Assembly (NCBI GenBank): GCA_001599755.1
Contig: BCHX01000008.1
Location: forward strand, 2,046,001 to 2,110,000
Reading direction: 5' to 3'
Source of the DNA: Gliomastix tumulicola
Taxonomy: Eukaryota; Ascomycota; Sordariomycetes; Hypocreales; Bionectriaceae
Length of the DNA stretch: 64,000 nt
The translations under genes and the position numbers were made by a program. Positions 1-11,679 of the stretch are shown here, piece after piece. Below the pieces are notes generated by a model that made no database searches, was not told the DNA's origin, and saw only the letters and a program-made list of their open reading frames with translations. How positions within the stretch are numbered: position 1 is the stretch's first letter; every line of letters begins with the position of its first letter.

Positions 1-641
1 ACGTTGGCCGCTACGCGACACGAGCAGTGAAGGTGGTCAATGTTCCCTTCGGTCTTTGCGCGCGCGCGATGTTGGACCGGCAAGTGAAGTCCCCAAGAGG
101 ATCCATCCATCCATCCTCTTCACATGCATGCACTTATGACATACTATCGGCCGCCAATGGCCCCCCCCCTGTAGGATTTCGCTCATATGGTCAATAATGA
201 CATGACTGATAGAAAGCCCCCCCGAGCGCCCCCACCCTGGAACTCGCTTTCAAAGCCGTTTTCAATGGAACACTGGCCATACTCGATCGAGAAGGCGGCA
301 CCTCCACGGGCATTAGGGACTTGGTTGAACTAGGAAGGGTTACCAAAGCCAGCCGTGGGGGGGTGCGTGTAGCACTATTATAGCAAAGAGGTCTATTAAT
401 GTGATTACTATCCAATGTGACGACAACGTGACAACGTCCCACGGAGTCACTCCCTTTCTAGCACTGAGGTGGTATCGGCCACGAACATCTATTTCTACCA
501 GGTACCTGGAGCCGTTAGAACCGGATATACATTACGCTCGGTAAATCCGAGCGAGGCGAAGGCGAGCATAAGGAAAAAGTGATGAAGAACACCCAAACAC
601 GTTGAACGCCTTGCCAGCAAAACCCTAGATATCTATGAAAA
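1..641. other. left-edge intergenic sequence, no gene seen
   Basis: No reading frame here looks like protein. The only ORF of note, 83 codons on the minus strand at 191-442, has no recognisable motif and unremarkable composition. The stretch lies 3' of the polyketide synthase stop codon and presumably holds its terminator. Any further genes of that cluster would have to lie beyond the left edge. Confidence 0.6.
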
Positions 642-3600
642 TCATACAGTGATCGTCAGCTCAAGTTCACGCGCTGCATGGCGCACGGCCTCTGCGATAG
701 CATCAATGTTGACCGGATCGAAAGCCTGGAAGTGATTGCCGGGTATCGCCACCCAGGGGACACTGTTGCATCCAGTCACCGTCTCCCAGCCCGTGATTGA
801 TGTCCGAGGGTCGCTGCGATCCTGAAGCCACATGTGCTCCATGAAAGAGGCGTCCGTCGGGTGGCGCCAGCCCTCCTGGGATATAAGCAGGAAAATGCGA
901 GGGATTGGGCCCTCGTTGCCGTGAGGCATATGTTGGGATGTAGTTGAAGGGAGTTTGGGGATTCGGAAAGATCCAAGAAGGTTGGCGCACGACGCAAAGC
1001 TGCGCCGCACAAAGTAGCGGGCTGCTCTAGTAGCCTCCGTAGACGCCGAACGGCTACTCTCTTGGGTGGACGTCACTGCGTCAATGATGGCCGGCGGCAA
1101 GGGCTGATGCTTCAGGGGTGCCGGCGCGTCAACCAATACCGTTCCGACAACACAGTGGCCTCTAGCCAGGAGGCGGCGCGCCACTTCAAAAGCGACGACG
1201 CCGCCAAAAGACCATCCTCCCATAAGAAGTGGCCCGGGAGACACGGTCGCGATAGTGTCAGCGTAGTGGTCTGCCATCTGGCCCAGACTTGCCCATGCAT
1301 CAATGGGATCGAGGAATTTCGGGTCGTGAAGGGCGTAGACAGCCCGGTTCATAGCCTTGAGTCGATGATAGTGTGTGCATATTCCACTGCCATCGTGAAT
1401 TAGGAAGAGGGGAGCTTGATTCTGGAAAGCGTCACTTGGCTTTTCGATGACCTCGACTGCACCACCCTTTAGCTTGAGCATGGTTGACACTCTCTCGATC
1501 GTAGACGGCTCAAATAATGACTGGGATTGGGAGATAGGGGTCAAAATTCCCAGGCTGTCGGTGTGAGGAGGGGTGTTGATCCCAGAGGAGGCGATCGAGC
1601 TGAAGTCATCTCCCTGAACGGAGGAGTCCGACTGTGATCCGGAAACAGAAGCAGCATGTGGATAGCTGGATGGATGGTCCTGCACTGGTGCATCGCCAAT
1701 GATCTAAATGAAATCCTATCAGGAGCCGGCCGAGATATTCATGGGTTGAGGGAACGCACCAGCTTCTCCACGTCGCCGACGGTACGGCACTCTGACAGCT
1801 TCGACATTGTGAGACTGCCATCTTTGCTCAGGCTCGCTAAGCTAGACTCAAGCTCATATATCATGAGAGAGTCAATCCCCAGTGCAACTAGCTCAGAGCT
1901 CGAATCGATGGAATGGAGATCTGTGCTGCAGGTCTCGGCAACGATGAGACGTGTCATTCGCTGAACATCATTGTCTACCGGATCCGCGACCGGCGTGCGA
2001 CAAGAGACAGGGCTCGCAGTGGCGCTTACTGACGATGTTGAGATGCCCTCATCAGAGCCTGCACAAAGCCTCTCAATGTCTGCCACATTCGCGCATTCCC
2101 CTAGAGCCGTGGCGTCGAGGCTGGGATATCGTGAAGAAAGCTGACTCTGGAGCTCGATCAAAAGAAGTGAGTCAAAGCCTAGTTCTTCTAGGCTTGAGCT
2201 GCTCGTGACCGCCCCTCCAGCGGCACCGCAAGTTTGAGCCACCGATTCTCTGATATCCAATGCAGCCCGGGGGAGCTCAAGTTCCGGAACATCCCCAATC
2301 CTGGTCTCAGGCACCGGGGTACTTGCCTGAATCTTGGCAGGAATCATAGAGATGCTCTTCTGAGAGGAAGCAGGTACTTGCGGAGACAGCCTCCTAGAGG
2401 CGATATCAAACGCCTTGCTGATCTTGCTCAGCTGTACCTTCTGGAATACCATCCCGCTGAAGGAGGCCATAAAGCCATTCTCATCACAGGCTTGGGCATC
2501 GGCCACAATACAATCATCCTCCAAGGTCAACGTGCAGCAGACATCAAAGGAAGTGCCCGCTGCCTTTGGTTCCCGCAGGACCAGAGCCGACGAGACCTCC
2601 TTGCAGATACAGGCCACACCGCTGGAAACTGACATATTCGCCACAAATCCAGCCACATGCAAGAGGACATCCATGAAAATGGACTTGGCTGCCGAGGGCT
2701 TCGAGGCCCCGTCTAGTGTAGACAAGGCATTATTCGGAGTTGCTGGTACAACACACCGGGCGTGAGCCTCGCCATAGTCTGGGCTGATCCGGATGCTCTG
2801 AACGAGTCGGTAGAGATCGGAGTAGGTGACGACCCTTGGGAAGACATGGTCATATATCGCTCTTGTCGAAAGAGTCTCCACGACCGTGTGAGGATCAGGC
2901 CGGGAGAGCCGGTCTACCTGTCGCTTCATGACTTGCGTAGTGCGGCTGTGCTTTTTCTCTGCTGATTTCAAAGACTTGACCTTGATCTGACCTCGGCAGT
3001 GTACCTGAGCTTTCCCACCGTGGCCCAGATCAGCAGTCGGCCCAGACCGCGAAGAGACTTCAAAAGTGAAGCGATTTCGAGGCCCTGCCGTCCCGGGAGA
3101 GATCACAAGTCGTACAAGTGCAATTGACTGCTCAGTGTAAAGGAGAGGACTGATATACTCGACATGATTCAGCGATGAAACCGTGTCTTTATCTGTCATT
3201 TCCTTCGCAGCCGATAGCGCCATCTGGTGGTAAACAGATGCTGGACACAGCGCATGCTCGCACACAATGTGGCCTGTGATGAAATCCTTGAGAGACTGGA
3301 TAGGAGTCTCATAAATGCCGGTCCAGTCATTAGCTTCACTGGCTGCCTGGATCGTCTGCCCGAGGAACACGTCTCTGGAAGTAGGGACCTTGGTATCATT
3401 TGAAACGGGTAACTCTCGAGGATAAGCGACCACAAATTCCGTCTGGAAGAAGGGAAGGCCAGGGAGAGATGTGAAGCGAGGTTGATTGTGATAGTGGAAT
3501 GCTTGCCGCCAGTCGACAGGCAGCCCCTTCTGGTACATTTGGGCCAGGAGCTGCGAGAGGGTGGACGAAGGGGAGACGCCTTTGCGGAGGCAAGGTAAGA

Positions 3601-6600
3601 ATAGACCCGTGGCTTGCGGCGACGAAGATAGCTGCGCCTTCACCATAGGAAGAAGAGAGGCGTGAGGGCCTACTTCGATCCAATGTGTAGCCGAAGCTGA
3701 AGTATGAGAAGGGGATGAGAGGAAAGAGGCTAGCCCTTGTTGGAAGCAGACGGTGCCACGAGTATGCTGCTCCAGATACTCTGGGGTGAAAACAGCCTCC
3801 CCAGGCTGAACAACGCGTCCCAGCACAGTCGAGATAACCGGGAGTCTGGGTTTGCTAAGAGTCAATCGCCTGGCATACTGCAGCAGTCCGGCCAACATCG
3901 AATCCACTGCTTGCGTATGATATGCCATCGGGACTTGGAGGAACTTGCTCTTGGCGGCATGATGCTCCGTGAGAAATCCCTTGAGATCGTTCAACTGTTG
4001 CATCGGACCGCCTACTACGCAGTCTGTCGGGCTATTGTCACAGGAAATTTCTAGTCCGGTGAACTTGGCACTCTCGTCGCGAACGAGCATCTGTACTTTG
4101 GCGGCGGACATGTTCACCGCGAGCATGGATGTCGTCACAAGCTCGCATTCCGTGGCTAGAAGCTGCGCCCGGCGAGCAACGAGGAGTGCACCACTCGTGA
4201 CATCTAGAACACCCGCGGAGACGAGGGCAGCATATTCTCCAAGGCTGTGGCCGATGACTGCAGTTGGCGTGACGCCCCACGAGGCGAGAAGCTCAGCTAG
4301 GCCGACCTCGAGGGCAAATATGGCTGACTGAAACGCCTGCATCTGAGTCGTGTCCTCGAGCTTTTCGTCATCAAGAGCCCCGGAGGCGTTGATGATGTCA
4401 AGACAGCCCGGGAAGCCATTCTGCCTGAGCACCCGGTCGATTTTATTGACGGTCTGGGCGAAAATGGGATACGTGGAGAGAAGCTGCTGACCCATGCCAG
4501 GGTACTATATTTCATCGTGTAAGCTAAGAAAAGCAAATGACTGGGTGTGAGACTTACCTGAGACCCTTGACCTGAAAAGACAAACGCTGTCTGTTCAACT
4601 GGCCCCTTTTGAGGCGCTGGGATATGGACCGGCTCGGCTTTGCTGAGATTTTGTACAAGCTCCGGTACCGAGCTTCCGGTGACGGCAATTCTGTGACCGT
4701 ACAGCTGTCGACGAGCTGTCATCGTATAGCAGACGTCAGCCGCTGAGGGTGAAGACTCCGTTCCCACAGCCCTGCTCAGATAGGCTATCAGCTCCTCACG
4801 GAGGTGGCTCACGACCTTCACGCTTTTTCCAGAGATTCCAAGTACGTGAGTCTGTTCTCCACCGTCGTCGTGAACTGTTAGACCGCCGGATGGCTGAGCT
4901 GGCAGTTCGTATTCCCGGACAATCATGGCCGCATTCGATCCCGCCGCTCCAACATTGTGGACGAGTGCCAACCGTGGCTCGTAGCCGCCCGTCGCCCTCT
5001 GCTTCTGCTGCCATGTAGCTCCATGAGGCTCGATTGTGGACCCGTCGGCTCCGAGTGCCTCGATTTTGGGATTGAGATTCTTGAGGGAAATCTGCGGCGG
5101 GATACGTCCGTGCCTCATCATCATCAGAACCTTGGCGAGAGACGCAGCACCTGATGCTGCTTCACAGTGTCCGATATTTGCCTTGATAGAGGATAGGTAA
5201 AGAGTATTCCGGGGGTCTCGACCGTAGCAAAGAGCATTCCGTAGACTTTGAAGCTCATTGGGATCACCTGCTTGGGTTCTATACATTGTGTGAACTGTTA
5301 GCCGCGCTACAACGTAGAGGGGAATACTACTGGCTACTCACCCGGTGCCATGGGTTTCAGCTAATGAAATCTGCGAAAAAGGTTAATAGTCTGCACTTGG
5401 TTGGGCCATGTGTGTGGGAAGAGATCGGGGATCAAAGGTGGCATACCTGATGCGGGTGGACGCCGCTCTTCTGTAGCAAGCTCCTGAACAGTTTCTCTTG
5501 GGTTGGCGAATGAGGGTGGGTAATAGAATGGGCGTTGCCGCTCTGGTTTGCCTCGATTCCTTTGATAATGCCATGAATCCGGTCGCCCTCGGTGAGAGCA
5601 TCTTGGACCTTCTTAAGGATGAAGACGCCGCAGCCCTCAGCTCGACAGTAGCCATCTGCGGAGGCATCAAAAGCCTTGCACTGGCCGGAGGAACTGAGGA
5701 AATGAGCTCGATCAAGACCGAGATACATCTAGGAAGAGACGGTTAGAGAACATCGTTTGGCGACTGCTGGCGGAACTCACGTCTGGACTTGTGATGACAT
5801 TTGCACCCCCCACCAGTGCTGCCCTGCAGTCACCCGCACGGATAGCTCTCACAGCTTGATGCATAGCCACCATAGACGATGAGCAGGCCGTATCGAGGGT
5901 AAGCGAAGGGCCACTCCATCCGAAGTAGTACGAGATTCGACCACTCTGGAAGGCCCGGAGCGTTCCTGCCGACCCAATTGAATTAGCAAGAGAAATTTAG
6001 CAATTTGGCAGATACTCATCTTACCTGGGCTGTAATACACATCGATCTCGCGGGACAAATTGTCAGTGTAATCGAGTGTGGCGTTTCCAACAAAACACCC
6101 AAAGGTCTCACGGGAGTTCGAAGGCGAGGCATCGGGCACGTATCCGGCATCCTCAAGAGCACGGTAGGCTGTTTGGAGGAGGACTCGCTGCTGGGGGTCC
6201 ATCGACTTTGCTTCCCGCGGAGAGATATCGAAGAGGTCGTTGTCGAACAGGAACGGGTTCTTGAGGAAGTTCCCATACCTTGTCTTGATGGACCGCTTTG
6301 ACTTGCCTCCCTTTTGGTCTTTCCCGTGATAGAAATCGTCAATGTGAAATCGAGACGCCGGGATCTAACAATGCATGAGTACAGGCCATATCGGTCAACG
6401 AAAGCCTGGCCCTTCCGGCTCATGGGCTTTTCTCGATGAGACTCACCTCTGAGACAGAATTCCTCCCATTCACTAGGTTATCCCATAATTCGTCCGTGTT
6501 GGAAGCATCGGGCAGCTCAACAGCCATACCAACAATAGCCACATCGTCAGGCAATATGCTCGAGGAGGATGCATGGCCGTCACTTTTGCTGTGAGATCCC

Positions 6601-7706
6601 GCCGCCGATACATCGCGAATCTGCACCGATGAAGAAAACGCCACGGCAGATCGGGACATGCCGTACCCAGGCCCGTAGTTGAGCACTTCAAATGGATCTG
6701 AGCCTGAGCCATCCTCGCCGCCAGCCTGTCGTTGCACCTGTGCCAAAACCGCATTTTGCGTCCAAACCCAGTCCACTGGCTTTTGCAAAATCATCTCGAG
6801 GATGAGAAGGACCAATTGCTGAAGGGACATCTCACCCGTGATATCGGGCGCGCCCTGAACGGTCGAGAACAAGGGGGCGCTTAGCCTGATGGGTGTGCTG
6901 AGTCGTGAGGGAAGTTCCCTTTCGAGCGATTCCATCGTCTGGTGGAGTACGGTCTGCAAGCTCTGCTCATGGTGGTAGAGTGTAAACACGGGGGTTGCCC
7001 TTGTCCTGCATTGAGGCTCGAGCCCTTGCGAAATGTACTTTTCCAGCTCGTCTCCCCTGCCAGAAAGCGTAAAACATGATGTCGAGCTCTTAGCGCTGAC
7101 GTATATCGAATCTTGCAGCTCTTGGCTGCGATCGAAAGCCTCCGAGATGGCTGGCGGGGCGTTATCGACAACGATGCTCCAAGGCAGGTCCTGGCGACAC
7201 CCGTTCCGCGTCAACTGCTCCAACCTGAAAGACTCGCAGTGAATCCCCAGCCAGAGCGTGATATGAAAGAAGTCGATAGCCCGCTGGAGAAACTCGACAT
7301 TGTCGTCGCTGGGGCCGGCCGTGAGAATCGTTGCGGCCGGGAAGAGGCCCACGCAGAAACCGGCTGCGCCGTAGAGTCTCCCCGCTGCCGTGTTCGATCG
7401 GGACCCGAGATATCGGAGGATCTGGACGAGGAAGATCGTGGTGTGCTGTATTGTGGCGTTGCGACGGTATTTCAGATGAGGCTTGAGGAGGTCGTCTGGT
7501 TGGTGAAAGTCGTCGAGGTCTATGCTCCCTGGAGCAAGCTGTTTCCTCCGCACAGCCGCGGCGACCTGGGTCCTGAAGATGCTATGACAGCATCGCAGGA
7601 GGACCTGCGACTCGGGGAGAGACCCATCCTGTGCGGCTCTGCGCAGCGTCGTGTCCGAGAAGAGAGACTCAGAGCCGAGTCCAGCAAAGACTGCTATACG
7701 AGCCAT
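642..7706 (-). CDS. non-reducing polyketide synthase (SAT-KS-AT-PT-ACP-ACP-TE)
   Basis: Iterative type I synthase that makes an aromatic polyketide from acetyl/malonyl-CoA. Eight exons fit one continuous frame: 7706-6447, 6364-6025, 5965-5781, 5728-5447, 5370-5342, 5278-4558, 4504-1760 and 1679-642, giving 2199 aa. Domains in order: SAT with GFCVG (Cys118); ketosynthase from about 388 with DTACSSS (Cys561), ETHGTG and NIGHCEAASG; acyltransferase with GHSLGEYAAL (Ser1026); product template with TGHIVCEHALCP (His1352) and a later Asp1551; two acyl carrier proteins with LGFDSLL (Ser1718) and LGIDSLM (Ser1818); thioesterase with GGWSFGG (Ser2011). No reductase, KR or methyltransferase domain is seen, so a hydrolysed or lactonised aromatic product is expected. 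Tandem ACPs plus a TE occur in orsellinate-type and pigment synthases; I cannot fix the product. It is divergent from an FAD monooxygenase 1.7 kb away. All active-site residues appear intact. Confidence 0.95.
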
Positions 7707-9397
7707 GTTGAATCGGTCGTCATTCAGCTTGCCTGCCTGGTTGTTTCGCAGTTACATGAGGAAGCAGAATCGTCCTGGGGGAAGAGGATGGGAAGCAGCG
7801 GTTTATCTGTATTATCTCATCGTATCGCATCCTTTCCCAGCTAGCAGGGACCGATCGTCCTAGATCGTCCGCGACACTCCGTCTCTCCGGCTTGTCTCTG
7901 GCCCTACAAAGCCCTCCGCCGCCTTCTGCCCCTCCTGCCAGTCGAGACCGTGGCGAGAGAGGAGCGCATTGCGACGACGAAGTGGCCCCCCATCGCTCGC
8001 TAACGTTAAGGGGAAAAGGTGCCTTGATTCTGCAGCCGTCGCGAGAACACCGAGCATCGTCGTAAGACTGTTGGACCCCAAGGTTGCATTAGCGATAGCC
8101 TGGTGGGCAACCTGCTCTGTCGAGGAAAATGCCCCTTGGCTGCCACCTCCGTGCGTCAAAGGGGGCCAGAGGGGTGTCGTTACGAGGAGTTAAGTTGGTA
8201 CTGAGAATTGACTGACGAGAATGGGGGCGCGTGGGGATGATGTGCGTTGATGTTGGACGGATTAATGCGGGCCCCTGGTTGGTTGATGCTTGGGAAGGTG
8301 CTGACTCCCGTCGCTGGCCTGGTTGGTTCCTTCCCACTTTCACGCATCAACTGTCCACTTCAATTGTCCACTTCAATTGTCCACGGGTGATCAGAGTCGG
8401 CAGTGACTTGTTGGACAGGCAGGGAGATGGCCTTACAATTGTCGCCCGTGCTAATTCCAGAGCTACTGCCTGCCAAGGTGCTAACGTAACCGAGGCCTCG
8501 AGACGGCAGGCACGCAACCAAGCAGAGGCCCGGCAGGCCCGACAATTAACCATCTCTGGCAGACGGACTAAGGTAAGGTACCCTGGAAGCGCACCACAGA
8601 CAACGCTCGGCAAATCGCGAAGAGTTCCGTCTTTTGAATCGGCCGTTTTACCAACAGACCCAAGCTAGACCGAATGTCAGTCCGGAACGACTTTGCGCCG
8701 CGAAGCTGCAGCTCGACTCGGACGCACCGGGCTGACCAACCAACTCGGCCCCCCATTATAGAACCAACGTGCACAGCCAACTCGGATAACATGGATGAGG
8801 CCATCAAGACACCGCCTGTCGCCAGAAGGCAGAGGGAGTGAGGCTATCTCGCTGATAGGGCGATTGGGGCCCGTCAATGACATATGCATAGCAGCTCCAT
8901 GGAGCCAGGAATCCTTCGAGCTCAATGGCACCCAAGGCACCCACCAGACCAGCTAGTGATGCAATATCACCGAAACTAACAAGCATCGCGGCCAGAGATG
9001 CCAATCCTTTGGCGTAATCCCGCTTGCTAGTTGAGGAAGCTGTTCCACCTCGACGTCGGATCAGGGCGCCGGATTTGAAACTGGCCATTGGACAATAGTC
9101 CTCTCGGGACCCGGTGGTCTGGACTGGCTGCTCGGGGTAATAATCAGTTTCATACCCAGCGCCTCAATGCGAGGACCCCTCTCTTCCCCTCGAGACACAC
9201 ACACATTGGCTTCTGATACCGAGACCGACCGACGAGCTCCAAGCGAGGTGTCGAGCGCATTCCTCCCGTCCGAGGCTACCTTTGACAGATAGCGATCCTT
9301 CCTTGAAGCGAACGGTGGCGGTGGACCTGCTACTGCAACCTTCCCCATACACCGGAATACCCCTTTCTGCCCCTCTTCTTCGGGCCTCGTCAAGACG
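7707..9397. promoter_or_regulatory. divergent intergenic region between the PKS and FAD-monooxygenase genes
   Basis: This 1.7 kb stretch separates the two start codons, so it should carry both promoters. Small ORFs such as 8231-8668 (+) and 8804-9088 (-) have no recognisable domain and were not accepted as genes. I see a short direct repeat at 8352-8384 but no binding site I can assign with confidence. Confidence 0.5.
8352..8384. repeat. 13-bp direct repeat, about 2.5 copies
   Basis: The unit TGTCCACTTCAAT occurs twice perfectly, followed by a partial copy TGTCCAC. It lies in the shared upstream region of the PKS and the monooxygenase. It could be a regulator-binding array or simple slippage; the sequence alone does not decide. 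Confidence 0.85.
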
Positions 9398-11031
9398 ATG
9401 TCCGTTCCAAGTGACAATGGTCTGCGGCTTCACCTGATTGTCATCGGGGCAGGACTGGCAGGGCTCGCGGCAGCCATCAGCACCGCCCTGGAAGGTCACC
9501 GTGTCACCGTCCTCGAGAAGGTGTCCAGACTCGAGGAGATCGGCGCGGGTCTGCAGGTCACTCCCAACGCGACACGTCTCTTGCACCGATGGGGCGTGCT
9601 AGACGAGCTGAGCTCCAAAGCGGCTGTACCGTCATACCTCGCGGTGAGGAGGTACGACGGGACGCGGTTCCTGGCCCGAGATGACAAATTCCAGGAGAAG
9701 ATTGCTGAGCGGTACGGGTGTCCGTTCTGGGATATCCATAGAGCGGACCTGCAGACTGCTCTGGTCAGTCGTGCCCAGGCTCTGGGCGTGGAAATTCAGC
9801 TCGGAACCGAGGTGATGGCATATGATGCAGAGAAGGGCACGGTTACGACGCAAGAGGGGGCTGTTATCCAGGGAGACTTGATTCTTGGGGCGGATGGTCT
9901 GTGGTCGAGGTGCAGGAGCCTCTTCCTTGGGAAGCAGACTGATCCTCACCCGACGGGAGACTTGGCCTATCGCATCATTCTCCATGTCGGTGATATCGAG
10001 GACCCAGAGCTCAAGGACTTGGTGTCGAAGCCGTCCGTGAACTTCTGGGCCGGGCCTCACTCCCATGTGGTGGGATACTCGATCCGCCAAGGCCAGATCT
10101 ACAATCTTGTCTTGCTCACGCCGGACGACCTGCCCGAGCATATCAGCCGAGCAGCTGCCAACGTGGAGGAGATGCGCAGGCTCTTTGAGCACTGGGACCC
10201 AATGTATGTCCATCATGCCTTGTCGAGAGAATCAAGAAAGAACAATCATCTAATTTTCACCCTTAAGCCTAGGGAGACTGCTCGCATGTGTAGATAAGGT
10301 TGACAAATGGCGGCTCATGCACAGTAAGTCGCAGCATCACTCATCATTTATGCTCAGTCGCCAAGCGCAGCAGATTGGCTGATCTCGCTACATTTTCCAG
10401 TGTCTCCTCTAGAATCATGGACAAGTGATAACGGCCGCTTTCTGCTCTCGTAAGTGCTATTGAGATCTGCTCCCTTTGATTTGCAGCGAGATGCTCATAG
10501 TCACCAGCGGCGACGCCTGTCATCCGATGCTGCCCTACCTCGCACAAGGCGCCAACTCTTCCCTGGAGGATGGCGCGGTCCTAGGACGACTCCTGCGATA
10601 CGTGAAAAGGGAGGAGCAGATACTCCCGGCTGTCAAAATGTATGAGGGCTTGCGCAAAGTCCGAAGCGAGGCGATTGCGCGGGAATCCATGAAGCAGGTA
10701 CTTATCTAGCCTCGTTTCTTTCGCGTCCATCGGACCATGACTCTCGGCTTGCTGACGAGATTCTTCATTATTTTAGAGGGAATCATTTCACATGGCGGAT
10801 GGACCTCTCCAGGTTGAGAGGGATGTCATTTTCCTCGCGGGGCTTGACAAGGATGAACTGCCGTCCCCGTTCCCGAGTCGATGGTAGGACAGGGCCCCTG
10901 GCAGCGTCTCTTCCCGGCACTCATGAACTGACTTGGGTACTTTTAGGACATGCCCTCAGGTGCAGCCATGGCTGTACAGCTACGATGCTGTGGAAGAAGC
11001 TGATAGAGCCTTCTCACAGAATCCGTTTTAA
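9398..11031 (+). CDS. FAD-dependent aromatic monooxygenase (salicylate-hydroxylase-like)
   Basis: Flavoprotein hydroxylase of the UbiH/PHBH type, expected to hydroxylate an aromatic ring using NAD(P)H and O2. Six exons restore one frame: 9398-10203, 10268-10323, 10401-10449, 10508-10697, 10777-10883 and 10947-11031, giving 430 aa. Introns are 58-79 nt; most start GTATGT, GTAAGT or GTACTT. Evidence: N-terminal Rossmann motif GAGLAGLAAA (residues 17-26), the GADGLWSRCR stretch (DG motif), the exon-2 block ACVDKVDKWRLMH, and SGDACHPMLPYLAQGAN (GD motif), which contacts FAD. No signal peptide, so cytosolic. It is divergent from the PKS and is the obvious tailoring enzyme; family members perform simple or decarboxylative hydroxylation, and which applies here is not visible. 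Confidence 0.92.
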
Positions 11032-11404
11032 GCTGGCACTGTGGCGTGACGCAATCGATGGTCGTGTCATATCGTGTCATTCATTTACCGTGTGTTATTC
11101 GGTTAATCTAGGTATCCCTGAGTGCAAATCCGGCACGCTACCATACAATCTAGAGGCCAAAGCATCTAATGAAAAAAAACCAACGAAGGAACATGGCATG
11201 ATCCGTAGCCACTCGTGTGCACGTAAAACGCTCAATCTAGGTGTAAGATAATAAATCTAATATTTGGAATTAGTGAACGGCCTGCATGAAGGGTGGGCTG
11301 CCGGTCGGGTCGACTCACCAAACGGATATAGCGGCAGCGAGCCGGACAGGTCTATCACGAAGCATCAACAGGCTTCCTTCCCCTGATGTAGGAGAAGGGG
11401 GCCG

Positions 11405-11679
11405 TTACGCATCATTGCCTGAAATATCACGGGTCAGCGAATGCCCATTGTATATGTTTTTTTCTTTTTCATTGACTGGCGAGACGCACTGGAAGAATCG
11501 CTGTGCCAGTCCTGGTCGCGGGGACGCAGATCAGGACGGATGCAGCCGGGGAGACCCTGGACTATCGGGCCCTCGCTGTCGGTGATGTGAGGGCGAAGGA
11601 CACAGACGCGCGGGTCCGCGAACGGAGGGTTCTTCTGGGATCGGACGGAGGGATGGGGGAGGCGCTGGAGCTTAGCCAT
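11405..11679 (-). CDS. possible small protein, 67 aa, unknown function
   Basis: The start sits in a strong context (ACACCATGG), just downstream of a TTGA repeat leader. Exon 1 is 11679-11490 and exon 2 is 11418-11405, joined by a 71-nt intron with GTGCGT at the donor and TTTCAG at the acceptor; the spliced product ends in SSSNDA. It is proline- and arginine-rich with no recognised domain, signal peptide or membrane segment. If the intron is not removed the frame continues to an 81-aa product. I do not recognise it; the evidence is the start context and splice signals only. Confidence 0.35.

Noticed and set aside
8231..8668. 145-codon plus-strand ORF between PKS and monooxygenase
   Set aside because: Composition and lack of any motif look like chance; the minus strand is equally open.
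8804..9088. 94-codon minus-strand ORF with a hydrophobic stretch, near the monooxygenase
   Set aside because: Start context is fair and LASLAAMLVSFGDIASLAG looks like a membrane segment, but no family is recognised and it lies in a promoter; kept only as a note.
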